From positions 1 to 63,023 of the forward strand of contig JAILPE010000103.1 of the NCBI GenBank assembly GCA_024699645.1: a stretch of 63,023 nt of DNA, given 5' to 3'. Position 1 is the stretch's first letter; each line of letters starts with the position of its first letter. The notes under the pieces were generated by a model. That model was not told the origin of the DNA, did no database searches, and saw nothing but the letters and a program-made list of their open reading frames with translations. Shown piece by piece: positions 26,250-34,819 of this stretch. The position numbers were made by a program, and so were the translations under genes. Origin of the DNA: Lachnospiraceae bacterium. GTDB lineage: Bacteria; Bacillota; Clostridia; Lachnospirales; Lachnospiraceae.

Positions 26250-27356
26250 TTACGGTACTACATCAGGCCACTTCGTGTGATCATAATCGTGTGAATTGCC
26301 GTTTGCATGCGAGTACTCCATCAACTGCGAGTCCCCCCACATGAAGAAATACGGCTTATCCTTTCTCGGACAGGTATCATAATGGTACCATCCCTCTCCG
26401 AGATCCACAAGATTCCAAAAATGTCTTGAAGTCCTGATCATATCATTTTTAAATCCTGCCCTTGAAAGGAGTTCCTTTGACGCACATGCATAAACGTAGC
26501 AGTCTCCCCTTTCGTACATGAGGCCTTCCCATGCGGCCGATATGTCATCGTTCTGTTCAAAATAATTAACGTAATGAATATTCTTCTTTGTCCATTTAAA
26601 AAGCTTTTCGAGTGCTTCGATGTCACGCGGTGCATCTGCGAGAACCTCTTCGATTATCTCATCGGCCTTCGCGTCAAGCATCTCCTGCGTTACTTCCTCG
26701 CGTTCTCTTACAACTACGGACACCTCACATGAAGCGGTGTTTCCCGCCGCATCGGTCGCCGTATATGTCAAAGGATACTCTCCCGCTTCTTTGAGATTAA
26801 CCTTTGAAGAATCGATCGTCAGAACGGGTTCCTCTCCGCTGTCATCGGTAAGTACCACGCCTCCTCTGTAGGAGACCGTATCTCCGATGTAAACGAGATG
26901 GCTGCGATACTCCTTAAAAACAGGCGGTGTCGTATCGACTGCCGGTTCGGGCTGTGCCTCTGCCGTGTTGCCCTCGGGTTCGGGCTGTGCCTCTGCCGTG
27001 TCGCCCTCGGGTTCGGGCTGTGCCTGTGCCGTGTCGCCCTCGGGTCCGGGCTGTGCCTGTGCTGTATCGGCATCCGGTCCGGTCTGTGCCTGTGCTGTAT
27101 CGGCATCTGATCCGGTCTGTGTTTGTGCCGAGTCGGACGTTGGTCCGGGCCGGGATGCCGTCTCTTCCCCGCTCGATTCGGGATCGCTCTGTTCGGTCAT
27201 CGTCTCCGCCACAGCATCAGGCTGTATGTTTACCAAACTTTTGTCTGTCGATCCTCCCGTTCCGCCCTGCTCCGACGAGCAGCCCGTTATCATGCTTACC
27301 GCGAATACCGGGAGCAAACATAAACATAAAAGCTTTTGTATTTTTGAAGTATTCAT
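26250..27356 (-). CDS. Lipoprotein with Ig-like and transglutaminase-like domains
   Basis: Exported lipoprotein (lipobox SMITGC at 21-26). A disordered linker of six 11-residue repeats (residues 77-142) is followed by an Ig-like domain (144-218: YIGDTVSYRGGVVLTDDSGEEP ... TYTATDAAGNTA). The C-terminal ~130 residues are transglutaminase-like with a possible triad Cys in ERGDCYVYA, His in SRHFWNL and Asp in HYDTCP. Such proteins hydrolyse or crosslink at the cell surface, but the substrate is unknown. No ribosome site precedes the ATG; it overlaps the stop of a 12-residue leader frame in an ATGA, which suggests coupled translation. The sugar-sensor GGDEF gene follows. Confidence 0.85.
   Translation of the reverse strand: MNTSKIQKLLCLCLLPVFAVSMITGCSSEQGGTGGSTDKSLVNIQPDAVAETMTEQSDPESSGEETASRPGPTSDSAQTQTGSDADTAQAQTGPDADTAQAQPGPEGDTAQAQPEPEGDTAEAQPEPEGNTAEAQPEPAVDTTPPVFKEYRSHLVYIGDTVSYRGGVVLTDDSGEEPVLTIDSSKVNLKEAGEYPLTYTATDAAGNTASCEVSVVVREREEVTQEMLDAKADEIIEEVLADAPRDIEALEKLFKWTKKNIHYVNYFEQNDDISAAWEGLMYERGDCYVYACASKELLSRAGFKNDMIRTSRHFWNLVDLGEGWYHYDTCPRKDKPYFFMWGDSQLMEYSHANGNSHDYDHTKWPDVVP
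26931..27128 (-). repeat. Six coding repeats of 33 bp (11 residues)
   Basis: In-frame repeats of the type AQAQPGPEGDT within the lipoprotein linker. Inner copies are almost identical at the DNA level and outer ones diverge, as in an expanding and decaying array. The opposite strand shows long open frames over the same stretch that are only by-products. Confidence 0.9.
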
Positions 27357-27391
27357 TCTGTTTTTAACGTGTAAATAAGACTGCTACACAT
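27353..27391 (-). CDS. Leader peptide coupled to the lipoprotein (12 residues)
   Basis: A strong AAGGAG lies four bases before an ATG that opens a 12-codon frame MCSSLIYTLKTE. Its TGA overlaps the lipoprotein ATG (ATGA). The lipoprotein has no ribosome site of its own at that start. The leader is too short to be a functional protein; it most likely loads ribosomes for the lipoprotein, or its Ser-Ser-Leu-Ile-Tyr run senses translation. Position relative to the promoter (27414-27442) gives a leader of about 20 bases. Confidence 0.6.
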   Translation of the reverse strand: MCSSLIYTLKTE

Positions 27392-27413
27392 ACTTCTCCT
27401 TATAATCTATTCC

Positions 27414-27442
27414 ATTATGACAGATTAGCCATTGTAATTCAA
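27414..27442 (-). promoter_or_regulatory. Promoter of the lipoprotein-GGDEF operon
   Basis: TTGAAT and CATAAT with a 17-base spacer on the minus strand, directly downstream of a bidirectional terminator. Confidence 0.65.
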
Positions 27443-27450
27443 GAAGAAAA

Positions 27451-27528
27451 GAGAACCGGGGCTTATGATATTGGTCTTATTTTCCGAAAAAGATCGGTAA
27501 ATAGGGTATATATCATAAGTCCCGGCTC
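27451..27528. terminator. Large hairpin terminator, probably bidirectional
   Basis: Imperfect ~20-bp arms at 27451-27471 and 27510-27528 (CCGGGxCTTATGATAT) enclose a loop of about 38 bases. T-rich runs follow on both strands. On the minus strand it ends the GH26-like gene; on the plus strand nothing upstream needs it. Confidence 0.75.
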
Positions 27529-27534
27529 ATTTTT

Positions 27535-28971
27535 TTATACTATCGGTTCAAATCTGATCCTTATATCGGGTAATTCGGTAATAGTTGTATAATAGTTTTC
27601 CGCCCAATCACTCCCCTGCGCGGGGTCGTTTTCTCCCGATGCGGGCGGAGCAAAGATATTCAGGTTCAGTTTGCGGGGTCCTTTAAGTTTATTCTTGTAA
27701 AATGCCGGCATAAGATCCGTAAATTTTACTCCCGGTCCCTTGTGGAACCAGCGTCCGTTTATCTCAAGCATAAGATTTAAGGGCACCATCGATTCGGGAT
27801 AGTTTACTTCGGCAAATACGGGATTCTTTTCCATATCAAGCTCGATCGCCATCCCGTCCGAATCCTCGGAGCTTCCCCACCTAAGCGTTATCGGAAGCTT
27901 TTCCGTCTTTTCGGTTTTGATCAACGGTTTAAAGAAAGGATCGTTTATTATTTCTCTGTATGTGTCCAAAAGAGGCCATTCAATGCCGACACCCGGATCC
28001 GAAGGATCGGTATACTCAAGTCCGAGTCTTCCGTCATCCCTGAACTGATAAAGCGTGATCGCACTCGCCCAGTGCTCGGGGTCCTTTTTAAACAGCGTAT
28101 AGAACTCCTTCATTATCTTAGCCTGCTTAAACGGGCCGGCGACATCGCCGTCGGCATTTATCTCCGACATGACGAAAGGTTTTTTCTCTCCGTATATTTC
28201 GCAATAACGGTTATAGCTGAGCTTTGTGATCTCATAATTAAACTTTGCGCTTTCAAGCTTATGTTGGTTGTTATTTTTCTCTGCAACCTCAAAAGGCCAT
28301 CCCCAGTTGAGTCCGATATACCTGTCGATCGACCATATATCCGTTACCCGTCCGGCCTCCGTAAATTCCTTTTCTTTTTCAAGCACCGGTTCTGCGGGAT
28401 CCATAACGGCTCCTGCGCATAATATCATCTGTACATTAGGGGCATACTCGGCCATTATCTTCTTAAATCTCACGAAGAAATCGGCGATCTCCCGATACGA
28501 CGCTCTCTTTGTGAAAGAAAACCAGTTGCCCGTACACTCGTGATTCATTCTGAGCATCATTCGACCGAAAGGGCGAAGATCCTTTGCTATGGCGATTATG
28601 TGTTCATCTCCGACCTTCGGGTCTACCGTAAGCGTAAGGATGACATCCTGACCGTGGCGTCTTATATCACGCATGCACGTAAAAGGCTCGCCGTCCGTAC
28701 TGCCGCAAAGCCCACCGAGATAAGGGAAATAATTGTCATAGGGATAATCCCATGCAAATGAGATTTCCTTATCCGGATATGCGTCCTGCGCCCGCTTAGG
28801 CCATGTTTCATCAAGCGGATAGTAGCAGTACATAATGCTGACCGCTCTGTGAGGTCTTCCGAGCTTATTTAGAATATATCCCTGACCAACATAGGGGCCT
28901 CTCTCACTGCCGTCACCGATATCCACCGATACCGTTGCGGGCGACAGATGAATTTTTCTTATCTTTGACAT
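27535..28971 (-). CDS. GH26-like glycoside hydrolase
   Basis: 478 residues with a TIM barrel at about 40-345 and a beta-rich end at about 350-478. A catalytic-type MMLRMNHECTGNWFS (acid/base Glu) at about 139-153 and a likely nucleophile Glu in FVMSEINADGD near 268 resemble clan GH-A, family 26 (mannanase-like). No signal peptide is present, so it would act on oligosaccharides in the cytoplasm. Its ATG follows the Na/Ca exchanger stop by 12 bases with AGAGGAA ahead, so the two are one operon. The family call is by motif only. Confidence 0.75.
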   Translation of the reverse strand: MSKIRKIHLSPATVSVDIGDGSERGPYVGQGYILNKLGRPHRAVSIMYCYYPLDETWPKRAQDAYPDKEISFAWDYPYDNYFPYLGGLCGSTDGEPFTCMRDIRRHGQDVILTLTVDPKVGDEHIIAIAKDLRPFGRMMLRMNHECTGNWFSFTKRASYREIADFFVRFKKIMAEYAPNVQMILCAGAVMDPAEPVLEKEKEFTEAGRVTDIWSIDRYIGLNWGWPFEVAEKNNNQHKLESAKFNYEITKLSYNRYCEIYGEKKPFVMSEINADGDVAGPFKQAKIMKEFYTLFKKDPEHWASAITLYQFRDDGRLGLEYTDPSDPGVGIEWPLLDTYREIINDPFFKPLIKTEKTEKLPITLRWGSSEDSDGMAIELDMEKNPVFAEVNYPESMVPLNLMLEINGRWFHKGPGVKFTDLMPAFYKNKLKGPRKLNLNIFAPPASGENDPAQGSDWAENYYTTITELPDIRIRFEPIV

Positions 28972-28983
28972 GTTCGATTCCTC

Positions 28984-29934
28984 TTATACAGTGAAAGCAA
29001 GATAAATAACGTAAGCGATCATAAGCAGGATTCCCTGAACTCTTGAAGCTTTTCTTCTGATAAGGAGCGGAACTATCGCAAGAATCGTAACACCAAGGCA
29101 TACCGGCATATCGATATGGGCGCCCTGTTCACTGACAGGAAGCTTCTCGCCCGATATAAGGCTGCAAAGCGGAAGGATAAGCGAAAGATCTATGATATTG
29201 GCTCCGACTATATTTCCGACTGAAAGGCCGTACTCTTTCTTTTTTACTGCTGTGATCATCGTAACGAGCTCGGGTATTGATGTTCCGACAGCAACAACGG
29301 TCACGGCAACAATTCTCTCCGGAACTCCGAGAAGTGTGGCGAGGTCGCTTCCGCCGTCTACAAGGAATCTCGATCCGACAACTATTCCCGCAGCGCCTCC
29401 CACGAACTTACAGATATTAACGATAACTGTCTTCTTATCTTTGGGAATCTCAGCTTCCTTTTCTTTGCTTTCCGAACTGTGTTTTTTAGCCAGACGTACA
29501 TTTACTATCATATGTATCGCAAAGATCGTGATCAAGACCACAGCCGCCCATACAGAGAGCGATCCGCTGTAACATCCGATAATGAGCACGATTCCCGACA
29601 AAATGAGGAGTATGCATTGAAAAAGATAATCTTTGAGCACGATCGTGACTCTCATGAAAATATATGCGATCGCCATGATCATCGCGGTATTTACCGTTAC
29701 CGATCCGACAGCATTTCCTATCGCCATCTCGGTCTTGCCCTCAAATGCAGCCATGCAGGAAACTATGATCTCAGGTAAAGTGGTAGCTATACTTACGATC
29801 GTCGCACCCACTATAAAGGTAGGTATTCCTGCCGCCTTAGCCATCCAGCTTGCCGCATCGACAAAGAAGTCTCCTCCCTTTGCAACAAGTATTATTCCCG
29901 CAAGAAGTGAGAGAAATGCCCAAAAGAAATCCAT
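28984..29934 (-). CDS. Calcium/sodium antiporter (CaCA family, YrbG-like)
   Basis: Membrane antiporter exporting Ca2+ in exchange for Na+ (K+-dependent type). About ten membrane segments are visible. The two alpha repeats read GATIVSIATTLPEIIVS at about 42-57 and VVAVGTSIPELVTM at about 212-225, each with the ion-binding acidic and serine/threonine residues. At 316 residues it has the usual length. Shine-Dalgarno AAGGAG lies seven bases before the ATG. It lies upstream of the GH26-like gene and downstream (in position) of tRNA-Gln. Confidence 0.95.
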   Translation of the reverse strand: MDFFWAFLSLLAGIILVAKGGDFFVDAASWMAKAAGIPTFIVGATIVSIATTLPEIIVSCMAAFEGKTEMAIGNAVGSVTVNTAMIMAIAYIFMRVTIVLKDYLFQCILLILSGIVLIIGCYSGSLSVWAAVVLITIFAIHMIVNVRLAKKHSSESKEKEAEIPKDKKTVIVNICKFVGGAAGIVVGSRFLVDGGSDLATLLGVPERIVAVTVVAVGTSIPELVTMITAVKKKEYGLSVGNIVGANIIDLSLILPLCSLISGEKLPVSEQGAHIDMPVCLGVTILAIVPLLIRRKASRVQGILLMIAYVIYLAFTV

Positions 29935-30020
29935 GTTGTTATCTCCTTAGTAAAGAACTGCATCCGCAATCCTGATAAACGCAAATAATTACATATGTAC
30001 AAAATGTCATATATTCTTCT

Positions 30021-30053
30021 AAAAAATAAAAGGAACTGAGCACTCAGTTCCTT
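30021..30053 (-). terminator. Terminator of tRNA-Gln
   Basis: A perfect 10-bp stem (AGGAACTGAG / CTCAGTTCCT) begins four bases after the tRNA 3' end and is followed by TTTATTTTTT on the minus strand. Confidence 0.9.
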
Positions 30054-30056
30054 TAC

Positions 30057-30127
30057 AGGGCTACAAGGATTCGAACCTTGAAATGACGGAGTCAGAGTCC
30101 GTTGCCTTACCGTTTGGCGATAGCCCT
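30057..30127 (-). tRNA. tRNA-Gln (anticodon CUG)
   Basis: The 71-base minus-strand sequence folds as a standard cloverleaf: acceptor arms AGGGCTA / TAGCCCT, D arm with GGTAAGGC, anticodon arm ACGGA-CTCTGAC-TCCGT with anticodon CTG, and T arm with GGTTCGAATCC. No CCA is encoded. It is a single gene between its own promoter and terminator. Confidence 0.95.
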
Positions 30128-30147
30128 ATGTTCAACCAACATGTGCC

Positions 30148-30176
30148 ATTATATCGCAGGCCATTAAAAAACGCAA
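30148..30176 (-). promoter_or_regulatory. Promoter of tRNA-Gln
   Basis: TTGCGT and TATAAT with a 17-base spacer on the minus strand, about 20 bases before the tRNA. Confidence 0.8.
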
Positions 30177-30215
30177 GTACTATTTTGATCAAAAATACAT
30201 ATTTTAAAACAAGTG

Positions 30216-31235
30216 TCACAGATCACCGTACATTTTTTTATAGTACTCACGGAACTCACCCGAAACTATCTCTTCCCACCACTCTTTATTATCTACATAC
30301 CAGCGGATCGTAGACTTTATCCCGTCGGCAAACTTTGTCTTCGGGAGCCATCCGAGCTCATTATGTATCTTGGTGGGATCTATGGCATACCTAAGATCAT
30401 GTCCTTTTCGATCCTTAACGTATGATATGAGGCTTTCCGGTTTTCCGAGTTCCTTGAGTATAAGCTTTACAATGTCGATATTATGCATCTCGTTGTGACC
30501 GCCGATGTTATAAATCTCGCCGTCACGGCCGTTGTGGAGTATGAGATCGACCGCCTCACAGTGATCCTCAACGTAAAGCCAGTCTCTGACATTCATTCCG
30601 TCTCCGTAAACCGGCAGATGCTTATCGTTCATTGCATTAATGAGCATAAGCGGAATAAACTTTTCAGGAAATTGAAAAGGTCCGTAATTGTTCGAACAGC
30701 GGCTTACCGTTACCGAAAGCCCAAATGTTCTGTTATAAGAAAGCGCGAGAAGATCCGATGCTGCCTTAGATGCGGAGTAAGGGCTGCTCGTCTTAAGTGG
30801 AAGTGTCTCTACGAAAAAACTGTCGGTCGCTTCGAGCGGCAGATCCCCGTATACCTCATCGGTACCGATCTGATGGAATCGCTTGATATTGTGCTTTCTT
30901 GCAAGATCGAGGAGTATCTGTGTCCCAATGACATTCGTTCTGACAAATATCCCGGGATCATCTATCGATCTGTCGACATGAGTCTGCGCTGCAAAATTTA
31001 TGACATAATCAAACCCGAATTCCTCAAAGATCGCCGCCATCCCTTTTTCATCGGTAATGTCGGCTTTCCTGAATATAAAATTACTGTTTTTCTCCGCTTC
31101 GCCGAGGTTCTTTATATTGCCCGCATATGAAAGATTATCTATGCCGACGATAAGATCGCCTTTATGCTTCTCAAGCATGTGATATACAAAATTACTGCCG
31201 ATAAAGCCGGCCGCTCCGGTTACTAAATACTTCAT
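30216..31235 (-). CDS. rfbB: dTDP-glucose 4,6-dehydratase
   Basis: Cytoplasmic NAD-dependent short-chain dehydratase turning dTDP-glucose into dTDP-4-keto-6-deoxyglucose, the second step toward dTDP-rhamnose. The Rossmann motif VTGAAGFIGSNFVYH is at 5-19, the catalytic Thr-Asp-Glu in GTDEVYG near 125 and YxxxK in YSASKAASD near 154-162. At 339 residues the length is normal. The other rhamnose genes (rfbA, rfbC, rfbD) are not near. AAAGGAA lies eight bases before the ATG. A tandem repeat fills the gap to the upstream TPM gene. Confidence 0.95.
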   Translation of the reverse strand: MKYLVTGAAGFIGSNFVYHMLEKHKGDLIVGIDNLSYAGNIKNLGEAEKNSNFIFRKADITDEKGMAAIFEEFGFDYVINFAAQTHVDRSIDDPGIFVRTNVIGTQILLDLARKHNIKRFHQIGTDEVYGDLPLEATDSFFVETLPLKTSSPYSASKAASDLLALSYNRTFGLSVTVSRCSNNYGPFQFPEKFIPLMLINAMNDKHLPVYGDGMNVRDWLYVEDHCEAVDLILHNGRDGEIYNIGGHNEMHNIDIVKLILKELGKPESLISYVKDRKGHDLRYAIDPTKIHNELGWLPKTKFADGIKSTIRWYVDNKEWWEEIVSGEFREYYKKMYGDL

Positions 31236-31248
31236 CCGTCAATTCCTT

Positions 31249-31342
31249 TCGATCAACGCCTATCGTTGGTCTGTTTTTCAGATCAACCCTCGGTCGCTCT
31301 CTTATCCTTTCGATCAACGCTTATCGTTGATCCTGATTTTTA
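31249..31342. repeat. Three 30-32-bp tandem repeats with a dyad, running into a gene end
   Basis: Copies begin at 31249, 31281 and 31311 with GATCAAC. The third forms a perfect 8-bp dyad (GATCAACG / CGTTGATC), the first the same with one change. The TPM stop (31340-31342) follows, and its last codons (TAACGCCTGTC on the plus strand) resemble the next unit, so the array appears to begin in the gene tail. Confidence 0.8.
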
Positions 31343-32662
31343 ACGCCTGTCTGCAGGATTATATTCCTGCCCGTCACCCGAGGAAGGTGAGAAATCACTC
31401 GGGAATACGAAACCGCTCATATCCTTTATTCCGCTTTCCGAATTATTTCTGTTTCCGTTCCCTGCATTCGCAGGTCCGACGTAATTGTTGTTCCCTGCAT
31501 TCGCGGGGCCACCGTTGTTATTGTTCCCGGCGTTCGCGGGACTGCCGTAATTATTGTTTCCGGCGTTCGCTGAATCGTTATAATTACTTTTCCCTTTATT
31601 GAGACCCGAATAGGGGTTCTTGTTGGCAGACCAGCGGTACTGTGATCCCTGTGTTGAGATCTTGCTGGTATCGATGTTTCCGGACTGACTCAGATTACGT
31701 CCCGCCTGTCCCGAGTTATATGATTTTCTTTTAAAACCTCCGGGTTGACCGGGTTGACCGGGATTTCTTCCGCCTCCCGCCTTTCCGCCCTGTCCGGACC
31801 ATTTCTGACTGTTCTGACCGTTGTTGGAGTACTTGTTCTTCTTTTTGCTCGATTTGACAAGTATGATAATCCCGCCGATGAGCAGAACGACAAAGATCGA
31901 CGATCTTCCTACGAACTTAAACACCGTAGATACCAATCCTGTTGCCGTCTTTACGATGCCTGAGACAACCTTCATTCCGCCGTTAACAGTCTTTTCAACG
32001 ATATTGTAACCGCCCTCGTCGTTTTCCTGCACATACGAACTCTGAAGATTAGCGAATGCCGAGGGGTCGCTTATGATCCTCGAAATAGCGTCATATGCTT
32101 CCCTGACACCATCCGAGATACCGTCCGCATCGCCGTTACGAACCTTTTCAAAGCCGCTCTGAAGCGCAGCGCTGACGCTCTTGATCTCAGCTTCGCTCAT
32201 ATCGTTGAACACCTTGCTTTCGGGTTCAAAGAAATAATAATTCTCACTTGTTGTATCAATGAGCATGACCGCACCGTCTCCCGCTTCGAGACCGAGCCTG
32301 TCATAAATCCTTTCTGCTGTTTTCGCCAGGTCTTCAGGCGTTGTCACAGCTCCCTCCGCAAACGTTTCCGTAGCGACCGCAACAACTCCCTCATCACGGA
32401 CTGCCATATTGGCAATGATATTTACGATCTCTTTCGTAGCGGCGGAATCAATAACGTTCGCATTATCCACGACAAACTTATCGCAAATCTCCGTGAGTTC
32501 GGCAAAGCCGTCTTCATCCCCGTATTCCTTTATCATCCTCTGAATGGACGACGGTTCGGGTTGATCATAATCATTACCTTTGATCTGTCCTATAGTGACG
32601 GCCGTAGCTATTGACAAAACCAGTGTGGTGATAGCCACACCTATCTTCTTAAAAAACTTCAT
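31340..32662 (-). CDS. TPM-domain membrane protein with Asn/Gly-rich tail
   Basis: Signal or anchor segment at about residues 5-25, a TPM (TPM_phosphatase) domain at about 45-195 (DNANVIDSAATKEIVNIIANMAVRDEGVVAVATETF), a membrane segment at about 257-275 (SSIFVVLLIGGIIILVK) and a Gly/Asn/Ser-rich end that includes four ~10-residue PANAGNNNYG-like repeats. The family includes phosphatase-like proteins and photosystem repair proteins; here the role is unknown. It closes the xpaC-telA-TPM operon. Confidence 0.85.
   Translation of the reverse strand: MKFFKKIGVAITTLVLSIATAVTIGQIKGNDYDQPEPSSIQRMIKEYGDEDGFAELTEICDKFVVDNANVIDSAATKEIVNIIANMAVRDEGVVAVATETFAEGAVTTPEDLAKTAERIYDRLGLEAGDGAVMLIDTTSENYYFFEPESKVFNDMSEAEIKSVSAALQSGFEKVRNGDADGISDGVREAYDAISRIISDPSAFANLQSSYVQENDEGGYNIVEKTVNGGMKVVSGIVKTATGLVSTVFKFVGRSSIFVVLLIGGIIILVKSSKKKNKYSNNGQNSQKWSGQGGKAGGGRNPGQPGQPGGFKRKSYNSGQAGRNLSQSGNIDTSKISTQGSQYRWSANKNPYSGLNKGKSNYNDSANAGNNNYGSPANAGNNNNGGPANAGNNNYVGPANAGNGNRNNSESGIKDMSGFVFPSDFSPSSGDGQEYNPADRR
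31442..31573 (-). repeat. Four in-frame 30-33-bp repeats in the TPM protein tail
   Basis: DNA encodes SANAGNNNYG, SPANAGNNNNGG, PANAGNNNYVG and PANAGNGNRNN in a row. The copies differ mostly at wobble positions, as in a young expansion. Confidence 0.85.
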
Positions 32663-32682
32663 CCCTTACTCCGTTTTGATCA

Positions 32683-33903
32683 TTAACCACGCAGTTCAAG
32701 AAGCTTCTGTCTGAGCTCGCCTTCGATACGACCAAGCTCTGCCTCTGCTTCCTTACGCTTCTGGCGACCTTCGTTTTGTATTCTCATAACTTCATCAAGT
32801 GTATTGATAAGGTTTTCATTCGTAAGCTTAAGAGTTTCGATATCAACGATCGAACGCTCAGCTTCCTTGGCCGTATCGATGGTTGCCATCTTAAGTGCCT
32901 CGGAATTGCGCTTCAACAGATCGTTCGTCATCTCTGTAACTGCTGCCTGAGCCGCGGTAGCCTGACGGCCGTGCTCTATGCCGAGAGCAAGTACCATCTG
33001 GGACTTCCAGAGCGGGATCGTATTGACGATCGATGACTGGATCTTCTCAACCATAAGCGTATCGTTGTTCTGAAGAAGACGTGTCTGCGGTCCGAGCTGA
33101 ATGGAGATCATTCTTGTAAGCTCAAGATCGTGAATCTTCTTATCGAATCTCTCGCAAAGGTTTGCCAGATCATTGTACTTTTGAGCATCCTCCTGAGTAC
33201 CTGTTTCCTTGGCCTTTGCCTTAAGCTCTTCAAGTTCACCGGCGCGAACCTCTTCAAGCTTTTTCTTTCCTGCGATGATATACATCGTAAGCTCTTTATA
33301 ATACTTGAGGTTTAGATCGTACATCTGATCAAAGGTTGCAATATCTTTCATAAGAACAACCTGATGCTCTTCAAGCTTTTCGACGATCTTGTCTACATTG
33401 ACCTCAGCCTTTGCATATGAAGCCTTAAGTGCCTCTATATCTTTCTTTCTCTTCTGGAACCATCCGAACAAACCTTTCTTCTCAGGCTCATCCATCGTAC
33501 GGAGCTCAACAACGAGTGACGAAAGAGCTTCACCTATCGTTCCGAGATCCTGCGTCTTAACATTCTTCAGTGCGCTTTCCGAGAAGTTTGCGATATGCTT
33601 CTGAGCTGCTGCGCCGTACGACATAACCTGATTTGAATCCTTTATGTCGATCTGCTTTGCAAAATCCGCAACCACCTTCTTTTCTTCATCGGTAAGCATG
33701 CTCTCATCGATCTTAACAGCGTTTTTGTCGCGTTCTTCCTGAGAAGCCTGTCCCGTTGCCTGATTGTTATCAAGCGTAAGTCCGATTGCAGGTGCTTCGG
33801 GCGATGCGATAGAAGCTGCCGAAAGATCGGCCAGACCGGTTTCGGTTTGTGTAGAAGGATCAAGTGTTAATGTGGGCATCTGATTATCTGTCATATCTGT
33901 CAT
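32683..33903 (-). CDS. TelA-family toxic anion resistance protein
   Basis: 406-residue cytoplasmic coiled-coil protein of the TelA/YceH family (toxic anion resistance). Diagnostic stretches are ADFAKQIDIKDSNQVMSYGAAAQKHIANFSESAL at about 83-116, LFGWFQKRKK and LQNNDTLMVEKIQSSIVNTIPLWKSQMVLALG at about 287-318. The first ~65 residues are disordered. The family is named for tellurite resistance but its normal job appears to be in cell-envelope stress, together with XpaC, whose gene is just upstream (14 bases). It probably works with the TPM protein downstream. Confidence 0.93.
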   Translation of the reverse strand: MTDMTDNQMPTLTLDPSTQTETGLADLSAASIASPEAPAIGLTLDNNQATGQASQEERDKNAVKIDESMLTDEEKKVVADFAKQIDIKDSNQVMSYGAAAQKHIANFSESALKNVKTQDLGTIGEALSSLVVELRTMDEPEKKGLFGWFQKRKKDIEALKASYAKAEVNVDKIVEKLEEHQVVLMKDIATFDQMYDLNLKYYKELTMYIIAGKKKLEEVRAGELEELKAKAKETGTQEDAQKYNDLANLCERFDKKIHDLELTRMISIQLGPQTRLLQNNDTLMVEKIQSSIVNTIPLWKSQMVLALGIEHGRQATAAQAAVTEMTNDLLKRNSEALKMATIDTAKEAERSIVDIETLKLTNENLINTLDEVMRIQNEGRQKRKEAEAELGRIEGELRQKLLELRG

Positions 33904-33916
33904 ATCTGTCCTCTCC

Positions 33917-34627
33917 TTACTTCATTTGATTTTTTATTATACTGTCATCTCCTGCCAGCCCCTCCTGTGCAAGAAGACTTTCCATAACGCTTATGTCGGA
34001 AGATATATCCATTGCCTCATCCGAGTAAAGTGCGTCGAGCTGTCTGTCAAAAGCATCAAGCGCTTTATCCATCATATTCTCGACCTTACCTTTGGTACCG
34101 TCAATGTTTATGCCCGATATCCCCGCTTCATCCATTCTGTCGTATGCATTAAGGAGTTTCAGGGTTGTGGGCAGGTAATAATTGAAGAATCTTCGTACCT
34201 GCGTTTTTTTCGCCGGATGTTCGACAACATAGCTTACTATCTTCGATGTAACATCTTCGAGATGATCGATCTGATCTGAGAGCTTTTCGTCCGGTATCGC
34301 ATCATTTAAACGTTTCATCTCGGCGATAGCAAGCTCTTCTTCATCAAGCATTTTGTCGATAGTGTCATCTCCCGTACGAGGTCTCTTGTGTTCGGACACG
34401 TCAACTTTCTTTTCCGTTTCCTCGGGTTCCGCAGCTGCGATCGTTTCCGGCTCTTCCTCCGGTTTTCCCTTTCCCGCATACCCCAGAAGAAGCATGACTC
34501 CCGAAATCGCGGATAATATAAGGAAATCGCTGACCTTGTTAAGCGGAAGCAGGATTGACCACCCCAGCCATGTTGCGGCCGTCAGATATAAGGGAAGTAC
34601 CCTTTTTTTTCTTTCTTTTTTTGCCAT
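33917..34627 (-). CDS. XpaC-like (5-bromo-4-chloroindolyl phosphate hydrolysis) protein
   Basis: 236 residues: two short hydrophobic segments at about residues 13-28 and 33-50, a charged linker, and a helical domain at about 80-225 with the XpaC pattern (DTIDKMLDEEELAIAEMKRLNDAIPDEKLSDQIDHLEDVTSKIVSYV). XpaC proteins are almost always encoded next to TelA, as here. The historic enzymatic name is doubtful. AGGGGAA precedes the ATG. It opens a three-gene operon. Confidence 0.88.
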   Translation of the reverse strand: MAKKERKKRVLPLYLTAATWLGWSILLPLNKVSDFLILSAISGVMLLLGYAGKGKPEEEPETIAAAEPEETEKKVDVSEHKRPRTGDDTIDKMLDEEELAIAEMKRLNDAIPDEKLSDQIDHLEDVTSKIVSYVVEHPAKKTQVRRFFNYYLPTTLKLLNAYDRMDEAGISGINIDGTKGKVENMMDKALDAFDRQLDALYSDEAMDISSDISVMESLLAQEGLAGDDSIIKNQMK

Positions 34628-34638
34628 ATTCCCCTCTG

Positions 34639-34712
34639 TACAGACCTATTGAGCCTGTCTTTAATTTCTTTTAGTACAGACCGTGTGAAGCCTGTCTTTA
34701 ATATCTTTTTTT
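34639..34712. repeat. Two tandem 36-bp repeats upstream of xpaC
   Basis: Copies begin at 34639 and 34675 and share TACAGACC ... GCCTGTCTTTAAT. Each can fold by pairing AGAC with GTCT. They lie just ahead of the xpaC ribosome site, so they are in the leader if transcription starts at 34832 or further. Confidence 0.8.
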
Positions 34713-34819
34713 ATTCGGGTTCCGCACACGCGCTCCTAATGCCGCTCCGATCTGCAACCCATTCTTTTCTTTTTTCAGCCGAACCACATGAGTAACAGTC
34801 AGGACTCGCGGAGCCCTTT

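Noticed and set aside
26898-27378. Cys/Arg-rich plus-strand frames across the lipoprotein linker
   Set aside because: By-products of the 33-bp coding repeats read on the other strand; repetitive composition and no start signal.
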